A stretch of 64,000 bases of DNA, taken from Methylobacterium aquaticum. GTDB lineage: Bacteria; Pseudomonadota; Alphaproteobacteria; Rhizobiales; Beijerinckiaceae. Positions 39,604-48,960 of the stretch are shown here, one piece after another. The stretch spans positions 2,059,001 through 2,123,000 of the forward strand of contig NZ_CP043627.1 in assembly GCF_016804325.1 (NCBI RefSeq), read 5' to 3'. How positions within the stretch are numbered: position 1 is the stretch's first letter; every line of letters starts with the position of its first letter. A program made the translations under genes and the position numbers. The notes beneath the pieces were generated by a model that saw only the letters and a program-made list of their open reading frames with translations, made no database searches and was not told where the DNA came from.

Positions 39604-39627
39604 CCCCTCTCCCACCCGGGAGAGGGG
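39604..39627. repeat. Small hairpin related to the 27.4-kb palindromic element
   Basis: CCCCTCTCCC at 39604-39613 pairs perfectly with GGGAGAGGGG at 39618-39627 around ACCC. The right flank (atcccgcgccat) resembles the corresponding flank in the 253-bp element, suggesting a solo half or decayed copy of the same family. It lies between the TonB receptor gene stop and the kinase start, and may also act in termination. Confidence 0.55.
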
Positions 39628-39723
39628 ATCCCGCGCCATCCGGTCCCGAAGGTGTCGACGGACGGGCTCGGCGCGACACGAACCCCGCCGCGGGCCCGTG
39701 TCAACCGGCGGCCGGGGAGCCGC

Positions 39724-42180
39724 CTACCAGGTCATCCGCACGCCGCCATAGACCGAGAGCGGCTGCACCAGGGTGGTCGTCCGCGGGTCGTTCAGCACGT
39801 AGCGGCCGGCGAAGTCGTCGCTGCGCTCCAGGAAGGTGCCGAAATTGGCGTAGCGGTTGTTGAACAGGTTGGTCACCAGGCCGAAGACCTGCACGGTCGG
39901 CGTCAGCTGGAAGCTGGTGTTCAGGTTGGCGGTGAAGTAGGCCGGCAGCTTGCGGTTGATGTTCGACTCGTCGCCGCGGAAATAGGACGAGGAGAACGCC
40001 TGCATGTTCATGCCGAAGCGCCATTGCGGCGTGATGGCGTAGTCGAAGCCGGCCTTGATCTGGTGGTCGGGCACCAGCGGCAGCTTGTTGCCCGGGCGCA
40101 CCGAGATGAGGCCGTCCTCGGCGAGCGGGTTGTTGGGCGAGGACAGGTCGCCGCGGAACTGGAAGGTGGCGTCGATCAGCGCGTAGTTGGCGTAGAGGCT
40201 CAGGCGTCCGGTGGTGTACTCGGCCGCGACCTCGATGCCCTGGCGCTGCGTCGCCGGCACGTTCACGAAGTAGCCGCGCGCCGCGTTGCCCGGCACCGCG
40301 ACCTGGAGGATGTCGTTGGTCAGGTCGGTGCGGAAGGCGCCGAGCTTGTAGGTGAGCAGGCCGCCCTCGTAGAAGTTCGGCACCGAGCCGCGGATGCCGA
40401 CCTCGTAGGTGCGGGCCTCAACCTGGCGGAGCGGCGGGTCGGCGACCAGCGAGTTCGGCAGCAGGCAGGGCCGGTTCGGGTTGGCGCAGGCGAGTTCGAG
40501 CGGCGTTGGCGCCCGGTTCGACTCGGAATAGCCGCCATAGACGCTCAGCCAGTCGTAGACCCGGTAGGTCAGGCCGGCGACAGGGTTGATGCGGCTGAAG
40601 TAGTGGGTGCCGGTGACGTCGGGCGAGAAGCCGGTCAGGTCCTGGGTCGAGATCCGGGCGAAGTTCAGCCGGGCGCCGGCGGTGAGCGACAGCCGGTCGG
40701 TGACGTCGAACGTGTCGAGGGCGTAGAGGCCCATATAGAGGTTCGAGCCGGTGACCGAGCTCGGCGCGATGCCGAGGGCGCCGGCGGTGCGGATCGGCCC
40801 GATGCCGAGGCCCGGGATGTTGCCGTAGGTCGGGTTGTTCGGGTTCGTCGTGACGCTCAGGTCGGGATTGATGACGCCGAGCGTGCTGCCCGACTTGAAC
40901 CCGTAGCTCGCGACGTCGATGCTGCCGCCGACGATGAAGGTGTTCGGGCGGTCGAAGATCCGGTCGCGGTTGGTGGCCTGGAGCGAGCCGCCATAGCCCG
41001 TCGCCTCGGTCCGCACGGTGTCGACCGTGCCGTAGGGGATGCCGGCCCGGAACGGGATCTGCTGGTTGCGGGGACCCAGGATCAGGAACTGGTTGCGGAA
41101 CTGCGCCTGGGTCTGGCCCGGCGCGGCCGAGAAGCCGTCATCCTCGAAGCAGAGGTTGCCGCGGAAGTTCGAGCGCGACGAGCAATTCTCGAAGTTGCCG
41201 TCGTTGCCGTCGATCACATACTGGCTGAAGCGGCGGACATAGGCGTTGCCCGACAGGTCCCAGGTCGGCGACACGTTGACCTTGCCGGTGACCTGGATCT
41301 GGCCGACCGCGGTGTCGATCGATTGCGGATAGGTGAAGATCGCCCGCTCGTTGTCGCGGGTGAAGTCGACCGGCGCGGCGGCGGCGGCGCCGAAATAGGT
41401 CTTGGCGCCCGAGGCGATGATGTGGAACTCGGAATCGAGGGAGCGGTGGCCGATATCGGCGTAGACTCGGCCGATCTCCGAGGGCGACTGGTAGCGCCAG
41501 CCGGCATCGCGCAGCCCCTCGCCGGCGAAGTAGAAGCTCCAGGGGCCGATCACCTCGCCGTATTGCAGGGTGCCGAGGATGCGGCCGTCGGAGCCGCCCA
41601 TCACCGAGACTTCCTTGCCCTGCCAGGTGAAGCCGTTCTTCATCTCGATGTTGACCGCGCCGCCGAGCGCGTTGAGACCGAAGATCGGGTTGCCGGTGAC
41701 GATGTCGATGCGGTTGATCGCGACCTGGGGAATCAGGTCCCAGTTCACCACGTCGCCGAAGGCCTCGTTGATGCGGGTGCCGTTCTGGTAGACGGCCAGC
41801 CCCTGCGGCGCGCCGAGCAGCGGCGAGGCGTCGAAGCCGCGATAGGTCAGGGTCTGGCGGAAGCTGTTGCCCTGGCCGTCGGACAGGTTCACGCCGGGCG
41901 TCGTGCGGGCGAGCGTGAAGGTCGGGTCGAGGGTGGCGCGGTCCTGTTCGAGCTTCTTCGCCGTCACGGTCTCGACGGTGAACGGCACCTTGGCCAGCGG
42001 CAGGGCGCCGCCGTCGATCCGCTCGCCGGTGCTGCGGGTGCCGCCCGCGCCGCCGACCGGCGTCACCGGCACGACGTCGATCGTCTCGAGGGCGATGGTG
42101 CCCTGCGCGCCCGCCGGCGCGATCAGCGCGGCCGAGACCAGAGCGGTCGTGACCAGAAGTCCCCAGCGCGACGCCACCAT
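39724..42180 (-). CDS. TonB-dependent outer-membrane receptor
   Basis: 818-residue receptor. Residues 1-25 (MVASRWGLLVTTALVSAALI and following) are a signal peptide, and a TonB-box-like ETIDVVPVTP follows. The plug domain includes FTLARTTPGVNLSDGQGNSF and INRIDIVTGNPIFGLNALGG. The beta-barrel ends in VYGGVRMTW with the terminal aromatic residue expected for outer-membrane insertion. The best-known members of the family carry iron chelates, but the substrate is not evident. Upstream of the kinase/regulator pair on the same strand with a 263-base gap. Confidence 0.92.
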   Translation of the reverse strand: MVASRWGLLVTTALVSAALIAPAGAQGTIALETIDVVPVTPVGGAGGTRSTGERIDGGALPLAKVPFTVETVTAKKLEQDRATLDPTFTLARTTPGVNLSDGQGNSFRQTLTYRGFDASPLLGAPQGLAVYQNGTRINEAFGDVVNWDLIPQVAINRIDIVTGNPIFGLNALGGAVNIEMKNGFTWQGKEVSVMGGSDGRILGTLQYGEVIGPWSFYFAGEGLRDAGWRYQSPSEIGRVYADIGHRSLDSEFHIIASGAKTYFGAAAAAPVDFTRDNERAIFTYPQSIDTAVGQIQVTGKVNVSPTWDLSGNAYVRRFSQYVIDGNDGNFENCSSRSNFRGNLCFEDDGFSAAPGQTQAQFRNQFLILGPRNQQIPFRAGIPYGTVDTVRTEATGYGGSLQATNRDRIFDRPNTFIVGGSIDVASYGFKSGSTLGVINPDLSVTTNPNNPTYGNIPGLGIGPIRTAGALGIAPSSVTGSNLYMGLYALDTFDVTDRLSLTAGARLNFARISTQDLTGFSPDVTGTHYFSRINPVAGLTYRVYDWLSVYGGYSESNRAPTPLELACANPNRPCLLPNSLVADPPLRQVEARTYEVGIRGSVPNFYEGGLLTYKLGAFRTDLTNDILQVAVPGNAARGYFVNVPATQRQGIEVAAEYTTGRLSLYANYALIDATFQFRGDLSSPNNPLAEDGLISVRPGNKLPLVPDHQIKAGFDYAITPQWRFGMNMQAFSSSYFRGDESNINRKLPAYFTANLNTSFQLTPTVQVFGLVTNLFNNRYANFGTFLERSDDFAGRYVLNDPRTTTLVQPLSVYGGVRMTW

Positions 42181-42503
42181 GGCCGTAACACTCCCCGAAC
42201 CCGAATCGTCTGTGCGGCGCCGCACGGCACTGCGAAGTTCAGGAGAGATAGCGAGCTTCACCGTTCCGCCGCAATCCCGGCGAAGGTCACAGGGCGCTCT
42301 CAGGAAGTATCGCGGCAGGATCGGCGTACGAACCGCGACCACAGTGACGAGGCTGCAACATTCCGGCGGCGTGCGAACGTGGCGGAAGGGTCGGGGTGGC
42401 AATTGCGATTGCCGAATTTTCCTGGATGCTCGACTTGGCTATGGCTTCGACTTGGGTGGTCGGCTTCGACTTGGGTGGCCAGAGCGGAAGCCGTCGCTCC
42501 GGC
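42181..42503. other. Intergenic region upstream of the TonB receptor gene
   Basis: 323 bases between the receptor start and the aat stop. It contains a perfect 14-base palindrome (GTGCGGCGCCGCAC, 42212-42225) about 32 bases before the receptor ATG, and two tandem 19-base copies at 42443-42461 and 42462-42480 differing at one base. No cobalamin-riboswitch motif or Fur-like box was recognised. Confidence 0.5.
42443..42480. repeat. Tandem 19-bp direct repeat
   Basis: GGCTTCGACTTGGGTGGTC at 42443-42461 is followed directly by GGCTTCGACTTGGGTGGCC at 42462-42480, with a partial match (gctcgacttgg) just before. It lies just downstream of aat on the minus strand; function unknown. Confidence 0.75.
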
Positions 42504-43166
42504 TCAGGGCCCGAGCAGGGCCGCGACCGCCTCCGGCCCGGTGAGGGCGGCGCTGTCCCATTGCGCCGGCCGGTCGATCGCGTCGCGCAGCATCGTCTTG
42601 TAGACGTGGCGCGGCACCTCCTCGGCGCCGAACTGGGAGAGGTGGCTGGTGACGAACTGCGCGTCGAGCAGGGTGTAGCCGCCGCGCTTCAGCCGGGCGG
42701 CGAGATGGACGAGCGCCACCTTCGAGGCGTCCCGGGCGAGGTGGAACATGCTCTCGCCGAAGAAGGCCGCGCCGAGGGAGACGCCGTAGAGGCCGCCGAC
42801 CAGGGTCCGCGGCTCGCCGGCATAGACCTCGACGGTGTGGCAATGGCCGAGATCGAACAATTCGCCGTAGAGGGCGCGGATGCGGGCATTGATCCAGGTG
42901 CGGTCGCTGTCGCGGCGCGGCGCGGCGCAGCCCTCGATCACCGCGTCGAAATCGCGGTCGGTCACCACCTCGAAGTCGCCGTTGCGCACCGTGCGGGCGA
43001 GGCGGCTCCCGAGGTGGAACCGGTCGAGGGGCAGGATGCCCCGCTCCTTCGGCTCGACCCAGTACAGGGTCGGGTCGTCCGCATCCTCCGCCATCGGGAA
43101 GATGCCGGCCGCATAGGCCTTGAGCAGGATCTCGGCGGTGATCTCGACGTTCAGGCTGCCGTGCAT
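42504..43166 (-). CDS. aat: Leucyl/phenylalanyl-tRNA-protein transferase
   Basis: 220-residue N-degron enzyme that adds Leu or Phe to proteins with N-terminal Arg or Lys, marking them for ClpAP. Characteristic segments are [78 protein letters not shown] and [20 protein letters not shown]. The ATG at 43166 ([20 protein letters not shown]) is preferred to one 23 codons upstream. The order accB-accC-aat is common in alphaproteobacteria. Confidence 0.94.
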   Translation of the reverse strand: MHGSLNVEITAEILLKAYAAGIFPMAEDADDPTLYWVEPKERGILPLDRFHLGSRLARTVRNGDFEVVTDRDFDAVIEGCAAPRRDSDRTWINARIRALYGELFDLGHCHTVEVYAGEPRTLVGGLYGVSLGAAFFGESMFHLARDASKVALVHLAARLKRGGYTLLDAQFVTSHLSQFGAEEVPRHVYKTMLRDAIDRPAQWDSAALTGPEAVAALLGP

Positions 43167-43262
43167 CGACCAGGGTTCCGGGCGCGAGCCGAGGGCGCGG
43201 GGGTGCCATTCTCCCTCATGGCCGGGCCGAGGCAAAGAGTGGGGGCGGGCGGCCGACGGACG

Positions 43263-43295
43263 AAAAACGGCCCGCGGCCGTGAGCCGCGGACCGT
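43263..43295 (-). terminator. Intrinsic terminator downstream of the small secreted protein gene
   Basis: A 12-bp stem (43267-43278 with 43284-43295, one G-T pair) with a five-base loop is followed on the minus strand by a run of five T residues (A at 43263-43267). It lies 42 bases past the stop of the 43338-43625 gene. Confidence 0.85.
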
Positions 43296-43337
43296 TCGTC
43301 GTGGGAGCGGGACGACCGTCGCCGCCCGTGTCGCTCG

Positions 43338-43625
43338 TTACGGGCGCACGAGCGGACCGCCCGAGGTGTTGCCGAGATTCGGGTTCATCCGCTCCGGCAT
43401 CGCCGCGTTGCCGCCCGTCGCCGGGTCGATGTCGGTCGCCAGGGTGCTGGTGCCGACGCCGCCGACGCGGGCCGGGCGGTAGGGATTCGCCACGCTGCCG
43501 GTGGAGAGCGGGTCGATGATCGAGGCGGCCGGGTTCGGCAGGACCGGGCCCTGATAGGCCGGCGCCTGGGCGAGGGCGGGGGTAGCCAGCAGGGCAGCCA
43601 TGGCGGCGAGCTTGATGACGCGCAT
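43338..43625 (-). CDS. Small exported protein of unknown function
   Basis: 95-residue protein with an N-terminal signal peptide (MRVIKLAAMAALLATPALAQ). The mature part is rich in Pro, Asn, Gly and Thr (GPVLPNPAASIIDPLSTGSV; PATGGNAAMPERMNPNLGNT) and has no recognisable domain. A good terminator follows it, which supports a real transcription unit. Codon use matches the neighbours. Confidence 0.75.
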   Translation of the reverse strand: MRVIKLAAMAALLATPALAQAPAYQGPVLPNPAASIIDPLSTGSVANPYRPARVGGVGTSTLATDIDPATGGNAAMPERMNPNLGNTSGGPLVRP

Positions 43626-43831
43626 CGTCGGTCTCTTTCGAATGTCGGATTGTGACGAGACGGCCTCGACTGAGGTGGGTCCCCGACTAACGCAGGGATC
43701 GTCTCGGTCGTGTCGGCCGTTCTTGGCGGGAAAACTGACGAAACGTCATGGCGTTCCGCGCTGCCGCAAAAATCTTGCGCGCCCAAGAAGCTCGCGCGTC
43801 ATCGATTGCTGCGATGCCGCAGCCGGGCACG

Positions 43832-43856
43832 AAAAAGGGGCGCCTCGCGGCGCCCC
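43832..43856 (-). terminator. Intrinsic terminator after accC
   Basis: GGGGCGCC at 43837-43844 pairs perfectly with GGCGCCCC at 43849-43856 around TCGC, followed on the minus strand by five T residues (A at 43832-43836). It lies 30 bases past the accC stop. Confidence 0.9.
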
Positions 43857-43885
43857 TGTCGATGGTCCGATCCCGTCTGCCGCCC

Positions 43886-45241
43886 TCAGGCGATCTCAAG
43901 CCCGCCGGTCTTGAGGAATTCCTCGAGCCAGTGGATGTCGTAGAGGCCGTTCTGGATGTCGGCGTTGCGCACCAGGGTGCGGAACAGCGGCAGCGTCGTG
44001 TCGACGCCGGCGACTACGAACTCGTCCAGCGCCCGGCGCAGGCGCATCAGGCACTCGTTGCGGGTGCGGCCGTGGACGATGAGCTTGCCCATCAGCGAAT
44101 CGTAGTGCGGCGGGATGCGGTAGCCCTGGAAGGCGGCCGAATCGACCCGCACGCCGAGGCCCCCGGGCGGGTGGAAATAGGTGATCGTGCCCGGCGAGGG
44201 CCGGAAGGTCGCCGGATGCTCGGCGTTGATCCGGCACTCGATGGCGTGGCCCTCGACCCGCACGTCCTCCTGGCGCACCGACAGGGGCGCGCCCGCCGCC
44301 ACCCGGATCTGCTCGTTGACGAGGTCGATCCCGGTGATCATCTCGGTAACGGGATGCTCCACCTGAATACGAGTGTTCATCTCGATGAAGTAGAACTGCC
44401 CGTCCTCGTAGAGGAACTCGATCGTGCCGGCGCCGAGATAGCCGAGTTCCTGCATCGCCCGGGCGACCGTGCCGCCGATCTGCTCGCGCATCTCGGCGTT
44501 CAGCGCCGGGGAGGGGCCTTCCTCCCACACCTTCTGGTGCCGGCGCTGGAGCGAGCAATCGCGCTCGGCGAGGTGGATGGCGTTGCCGCGGCCGTCGCCG
44601 AGCACCTGCACCTCGATGTGGCGCGGCTTCTCGAGATACTTCTCGATGTAGACCGCGTCGTCGCCGAAGGCCGCCTTGGCTTCGGTGCGGGCGGTCATCA
44701 AGGCGTTCTCGATGTCGGCCTCGCTGCGGGCGACCTTCATGCCGCGGCCGCCGCCGCCGGAGGCCGCCTTGATCAGCACCGGGTAGCCGATATCGGCGGC
44801 GATGCGCTTGGCCTCGTCGGTGTCGGTGACGCCGCCCTCGGAGCCCGGCACGCAGGGGATGCCGAGGCGCTTGGCGGTGCGCTTGGCCTCGATCTTGTCG
44901 CCCATGATCCGGATGTGCTCGGCCTTCGGGCCGATGAAGCCGATGCCGTGGTGGTTGAGCACCTCGGCGAAGCGCGCATTCTCCGACAGGAAGCCGTAGC
45001 CCGGATGCACCGCGTCGGCGCCGGTGATCTCGCAGGCGGCGATGATCGACGGGATGTTGAGGTAGCTGTCGCGGGCCGGCGGCGGGCCGATGCACACGCT
45101 CTCGTCGGCGAGGCGCACGTGCATGGCGTCGGCATCGGCGGTGGAATGCACCGCCACCGTCGCGATGCCGAGCTCCTTGGCGGCCCGCAGGATCCGGAGC
45201 GCGATCTCGCCCCGGTTCGCGATCAGGATCTTGTCGAACAT
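43886..45241 (-). CDS. accC: Acetyl-CoA carboxylase, biotin carboxylase subunit
   Basis: 451-residue ATP-grasp enzyme that carboxylates the biotin of AccB in the first step of fatty-acid synthesis. The start is the ATG at 45241 ([20 protein letters not shown]). The Gly-rich ATP loop [11 protein letters not shown], the [20 protein letters not shown] catalytic region and [12 protein letters not shown] are all present. Length is normal. It follows accB by 100 bases and is terminated at 43.84 kb. Confidence 0.97.
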   Translation of the reverse strand: MFDKILIANRGEIALRILRAAKELGIATVAVHSTADADAMHVRLADESVCIGPPPARDSYLNIPSIIAACEITGADAVHPGYGFLSENARFAEVLNHHGIGFIGPKAEHIRIMGDKIEAKRTAKRLGIPCVPGSEGGVTDTDEAKRIAADIGYPVLIKAASGGGGRGMKVARSEADIENALMTARTEAKAAFGDDAVYIEKYLEKPRHIEVQVLGDGRGNAIHLAERDCSLQRRHQKVWEEGPSPALNAEMREQIGGTVARAMQELGYLGAGTIEFLYEDGQFYFIEMNTRIQVEHPVTEMITGIDLVNEQIRVAAGAPLSVRQEDVRVEGHAIECRINAEHPATFRPSPGTITYFHPPGGLGVRVDSAAFQGYRIPPHYDSLMGKLIVHGRTRNECLMRLRRALDEFVVAGVDTTLPLFRTLVRNADIQNGLYDIHWLEEFLKTGGLEIA

Positions 45242-45341
45242 GGGGGCCCGAGCAGGTTTCGCAACAATGGCCGCCGGTTTTGCGATCAAAACCTGCGGCA
45301 GACCAGAAAACGAAGCGGACGACGCGCCGTCCGCTGAGCGA

Positions 45342-45830
45342 TTACTCGATCAGGAGGAGCGGCTCGCCGAACTCGACCGGCTGACCGTCCTCGATGAAGA
45401 TTGCCGTCACGGTGCCGGCGCGCGGCGCCACGATGTCGTTGAAGGTCTTCATCGCCTCGACGAGCAGCACCCGGGCGCCGCTCTCGACCCGCGAGCCGAC
45501 CTCGACGAAGGTCTTCGCCTCCGGCGACGGCTTGCGGTAGGCGGTGCCGACCATCGGCGAGAGCACCGCGCCCGGATGGGCGGCGAGCGCCTTCGGGTCG
45601 GATTCGGCGGTGAGGGCCGGGGCGGCGGCGGGGATCGCGGCGGCAGGCAGCGCCGGGGCGACGGCGGCCACCGGAACCTGCACCTGCTGCACGATGCGCT
45701 CGCGGGCGACGCGGATGCGCAGGTCGCCCTTCTCGACCTCGATCTCGCTGAGATCGGTCTCGGCGATCAGGGTCGCGAGCTCGCGGACGAGCTCGGGGTC
45801 GAAGGGATCATGCTTGTTGTTGGAGGGCAC
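45342..45830 (-). CDS. accB: Acetyl-CoA carboxylase, biotin carboxyl carrier protein
   Basis: 162-residue carrier. An N-terminal dimer/interaction region ([20 protein letters not shown]) and an Ala/Pro-rich linker (about 55-80) precede the biotinyl domain. The biotin attachment site reads VEAMKTFND, with Lys in the normal place and Phe replacing the more usual Met after KT. Operon accB-accC. Confidence 0.95.
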   Translation of the reverse strand: MPSNNKHDPFDPELVRELATLIAETDLSEIEVEKGDLRIRVARERIVQQVQVPVAAVAPALPAAAIPAAAPALTAESDPKALAAHPGAVLSPMVGTAYRKPSPEAKTFVEVGSRVESGARVLLVEAMKTFNDIVAPRAGTVTAIFIEDGQPVEFGEPLLLIE

Positions 45831-45998
45831 GGGCGGGTCTTCGACAATCGTGATGAGGGCGGGGCAGGCCCACCGGGGCGACGCGCGGACGACGCGGGGG
45901 CGTCGGGATGTCCGGCGGGCGATCGGCGGGCCTCATAGACCATGCGGCCGGCGCGCGATAGTGGCGCCGGCGCGACGGGCAAGCGGGAAGGCTCGGCG

Positions 45999-46832
45999 TC
46001 AGCAGGTGGCGTGGCCGCACTGACGCACGCCGGCCACCGTCTTGCGGATCGGCTCGACGCCGACGGCGCCCGGGATGATCTCGTCGCCGATGATGAAGGC
46101 CGGGGTGCCCGACAGGCCGAGCTTGTCGCCCAGGCCCACATTCTCCTGCAGGGCCGCCTGGATGTCGGGGGCCTGCATGTCCTTCTGGAGCTTGGCGACG
46201 TCGAGGCCCATTTCCTTCGCCACCGCGATCGCCCGCTCGCCGTTCACCCGGCCGCGGCTCTCGAGCAGGCGGGTGTGGTAGTCGAACAGCTTGTCGCCCT
46301 TGAGCTGCTGCTTGGCGGCGAGCGCGACCTTGCTGGCCTCGAGCGAATCGGGCCCGAGCACGGGGAAGTCGCGCAGGACCACCTTCAGCTTCGGGTCGCC
46401 CTTGATCAGGGTCTGGAGGTCGGCGAGCGCCCGCTTGCAGTAGCCGCAATTGTAATCGAAGAACTCGACCACCGTGACGTCGCCGTTCGGGTTGCCGGCG
46501 ACGAAGCCGTGCGGCGAGTTGTGCAGGGTGTCGCGGGTTTCCTTCAGGGCGCTGGCCTGGGCGACCTTCTGGGCCTCCTGCTGGCGCTTCTCCAGCTCGG
46601 CCATCGCCTCCTGGAGGATTTCCGGGTTCTTCATCAGGTAGTCGCGCACCACGGTCTCGATCGCCTGGCGCTGGGCATCGCCCATCGGGGTCGCCGCTGC
46701 AGGGGCGGCCGGCGCGGGCGCTGCCGGGGTGGTGGTCGGCGACTGCGCCTGCGTCGGGGCAACCGCGGCGACGAGGCCCGCGAGGGCGAGGGCGGGCAGA
46801 AGGCGGGGCAGGGGCAGCATCGTCGTCCTCAT
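45999..46832 (-). CDS. DsbA-family periplasmic thiol-disulfide oxidoreductase
   Basis: 277-residue exported protein. A signal peptide (LLPALALAGLVAAVAPTQAQ) is followed by an Ala/Pro-rich linker and a helical region (DYLMKNPEILQEAMAELEKR) typical of DsbA/Com1-like alphaproteobacterial proteins. The thioredoxin-like active site is FFDYNCGYCKRAL (CGYC), and the cis-Pro loop is SGTPAFIIGDEIIPG. Two further Cys lie at the C-terminus (RQCGHATC). The ATG at 46832 is preferred, with one at 46820 possible. Separated from accB by 168 bases. Confidence 0.9.
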   Translation of the reverse strand: MRTTMLPLPRLLPALALAGLVAAVAPTQAQSPTTTPAAPAPAAPAAATPMGDAQRQAIETVVRDYLMKNPEILQEAMAELEKRQQEAQKVAQASALKETRDTLHNSPHGFVAGNPNGDVTVVEFFDYNCGYCKRALADLQTLIKGDPKLKVVLRDFPVLGPDSLEASKVALAAKQQLKGDKLFDYHTRLLESRGRVNGERAIAVAKEMGLDVAKLQKDMQAPDIQAALQENVGLGDKLGLSGTPAFIIGDEIIPGAVGVEPIRKTVAGVRQCGHATC

Positions 46833-47003
46833 CGGGGTCGTCCACCGTCGGTGGCGCACAATCCTGGCGCGCTTCGTGGCCTGCGGGTTAGGCGGTTTCG
46901 CGGCGGCCTTGTCAAATCACGCTTGGTGCGGGCCGCGGGGCGCAATCTCCGGCAAACCCCGCTATGTGCGGGGGCGCACCCGTACCATGTTCCAAGGTCC
47001 GTC

Positions 47004-48170
47004 ATGTCCGATCCCGCTTCTCTCGTCTCCCGCCGCGCCGCCCGCGTCGCGCCCTTCCTGGCGATGGACGTGCTCGCCGCCGCGGCCCGGCGCGAGCGGC
47101 AGGGCGACAGCGTGGTCCACATGGAGGTCGGCCAGCCCTCGGCCCCGGCGCCGCGATCCGCCATCGCGGCGGCGCAAGCGGCGCTGGTCTCGGGCCGCAT
47201 CCCCTATACCGAGGCGCTCGGCATCGCCCCCCTGCGCGAGCGCATCGCCCGCCACTACGCCGAGGCCTACGGGGTCGCGGTGGCGCCGGAGCGGGTCGTC
47301 GTCACCACCGGCTCCTCGGCGGGCTTCGTGCTCGCTTTTCTCAGCCTGTTCGATGCCGGCGGGCGCGTCGCCATCGCCGCACCCGGCTACCCGGCCTATC
47401 GCTCGGTGCTCCAGGCCGTGGACCTCGAACCGGTGGGCCTGACCCTGCGGGCCGAGGACGGCTTCGTGCCGACGGCCGCTAGCCTTCGGGCCGCCCACGC
47501 CGTCTCGCCGCTTTCCGGGTTGCTGGTGATGAGCCCGGCCAACCCGTCGGGCACGATGATCGACGAGGCGGGTCTTCGGTCCCTGGCTCAGGCCTGCCGC
47601 GAGATGAACCTGCGCTTCATCTCGGACGAGATCTATCACGGCCTGACCTACGGCCAGCCTGCCGCGACCGCGCTCGCCGTCGATCCGGACGCGGTCGTGA
47701 TCAACTCGTTCTCGAAATACTATTGCATGACCGGCTGGCGCATCGGCTGGATGGTGGTGCCGGACGCCCTGGTGCGGCCGATCGAGCGGCTGGCGCAGAA
47801 CCTCTACATCTCGGCGCCCTACCTGTCGCAGGTCGCGGCTCTGGCCGCCTTCGACGCCACCGAGGAGCTGGAAGGGGTGAAGGCCGACTACGCCCGGGCC
47901 CGGGCGCTGCTGCTGAACGAGTTGCCGGCGATCGGCCTCGGCGACGTGCATCCGGCCGACGGCGCCTTCTACCTCTATGCCGACGTCGCCCGGCTCACCA
48001 ACGACTCGATCGGCTTCTGCCGCCGCATGCTCGACGAGGCCGGCGTCGCGGCGACGCCCGGCCTCGATTTCGACCCGGAGGCCGGCGCCCACCATCTGCG
48101 CCTGTCCTTCGCCGGCGGCGAGGCCCAGGCGCAGGAGGCGGTGCGGCGGCTCAAGGGCTGGCTTCGTTGA
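47004..48170 (+). CDS. PLP-dependent class I/II aminotransferase
   Basis: 388-residue fold-type I aminotransferase. VVTTGSSAGFVLAFLSLFDA, MSPANPSGTMIDEAGLRSLA and SDEIYHGLTYG are standard class I motifs; the PLP Lys is in NSFSKYYCMTGWRIGWMVVP. The ATG at 47004 (MSDPASLVSRRAARVAPFLA) is chosen because the upstream frame is not aminotransferase-like. The substrate is unknown. It is divergent from the DsbA-like gene and is followed after 19 bases by a methyltransferase gene, probably in one transcript. Confidence 0.92.
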   Translation: MSDPASLVSRRAARVAPFLAMDVLAAAARRERQGDSVVHMEVGQPSAPAPRSAIAAAQAALVSGRIPYTEALGIAPLRERIARHYAEAYGVAVAPERVVVTTGSSAGFVLAFLSLFDAGGRVAIAAPGYPAYRSVLQAVDLEPVGLTLRAEDGFVPTAASLRAAHAVSPLSGLLVMSPANPSGTMIDEAGLRSLAQACREMNLRFISDEIYHGLTYGQPAATALAVDPDAVVINSFSKYYCMTGWRIGWMVVPDALVRPIERLAQNLYISAPYLSQVAALAAFDATEELEGVKADYARARALLLNELPAIGLGDVHPADGAFYLYADVARLTNDSIGFCRRMLDEAGVAATPGLDFDPEAGAHHLRLSFAGGEAQAQEAVRRLKGWLR

Positions 48171-48189
48171 GCGGAGGAGGACGCACGGC

Positions 48190-48960
48190 ATGAGCGATCT
48201 GCACCCGGCGGCTGCGACCGGCTTTGCCTCGAGCGCCGAGACCTACTCCCGCGGCCGGCCCGACTACCCGGCGGCCCTGGGCGCCTGGCTGCGCGAGACC
48301 TTGCGCCTGGGACCCGGCCGGACGGTCGCCGATCTCGGCGCCGGGACCGGCAAGTTCACCGGATTGCTGGCCGCCACCGGCGCCGCCGTGACGGCGATCG
48401 AGCCGGTCGATGCGATGCGGGCGCGGCTCGCCGCGTCGCTTCCCGGCGTGACGGCGCTCGCCGGCTCCGCCGAGGCGATGCCGCTCCAGGAGGGGAACCT
48501 CGACGCCCTCCTCTGCGCCCAGGCCTTCCACTGGTTCTCGACGACGGCGGCGTTGGCCGAGATCCGCCGGGTGCTCAGGGTCGGCGGCCGCCTCGGCCTG
48601 GTCTGGAACGTCCGCGACGAGGACACCGCCTGGGTGAGGGAGCTGACGGCGATCATGAACGCCCACGAGGGCGACGCGCCGCGCTACCATACCGGGGCAT
48701 GGCGGACCCTGTTTCCGGCCGAGGGCTTCGGGCCCCTGCACGAGGCGTCGTTTCCGCACGGCCATACCGGCACGCCCGAGCAGGTGATCCTCGACCGTAC
48801 CCTGTCGGTGAGCTTCATCGCGGCGTTGCCGGAGGCGGAGCGGGCGCGGGTGGCGCAGGACGTGCGCGACTTGATGACCCGCACGCCGGAACTGGCCGGG
48901 CGGGACGAGGTGACGTTTCCGTATCGGACCTTTGTGTATTGGTGCGAGCGAGAGGCATGA
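48190..48960 (+). CDS. Class I SAM-dependent methyltransferase
   Basis: 256-residue methyltransferase. Motif I is VADLGAGTGKFTGLL, followed by VTAIEPVDAMRARLAA and GSAEAMPLQEGNLDALLCAQ, the pattern of Methyltransf_11/UbiE-like small-molecule enzymes. GFASSAETYSRGRPDYPAAL at the N-terminus is typical of a large family with unassigned substrates. Probably cotranscribed with the preceding aminotransferase. Confidence 0.9.
   Translation: MSDLHPAAATGFASSAETYSRGRPDYPAALGAWLRETLRLGPGRTVADLGAGTGKFTGLLAATGAAVTAIEPVDAMRARLAASLPGVTALAGSAEAMPLQEGNLDALLCAQAFHWFSTTAALAEIRRVLRVGGRLGLVWNVRDEDTAWVRELTAIMNAHEGDAPRYHTGAWRTLFPAEGFGPLHEASFPHGHTGTPEQVILDRTLSVSFIAALPEAERARVAQDVRDLMTRTPELAGRDEVTFPYRTFVYWCEREA

Noticed and set aside
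42181..42400. Cobalamin riboswitch upstream of the TonB receptor gene
   Set aside because: I looked for a B12-box-like segment and the GCCACTG element on the minus strand and found neither; only a short GC palindrome is present.
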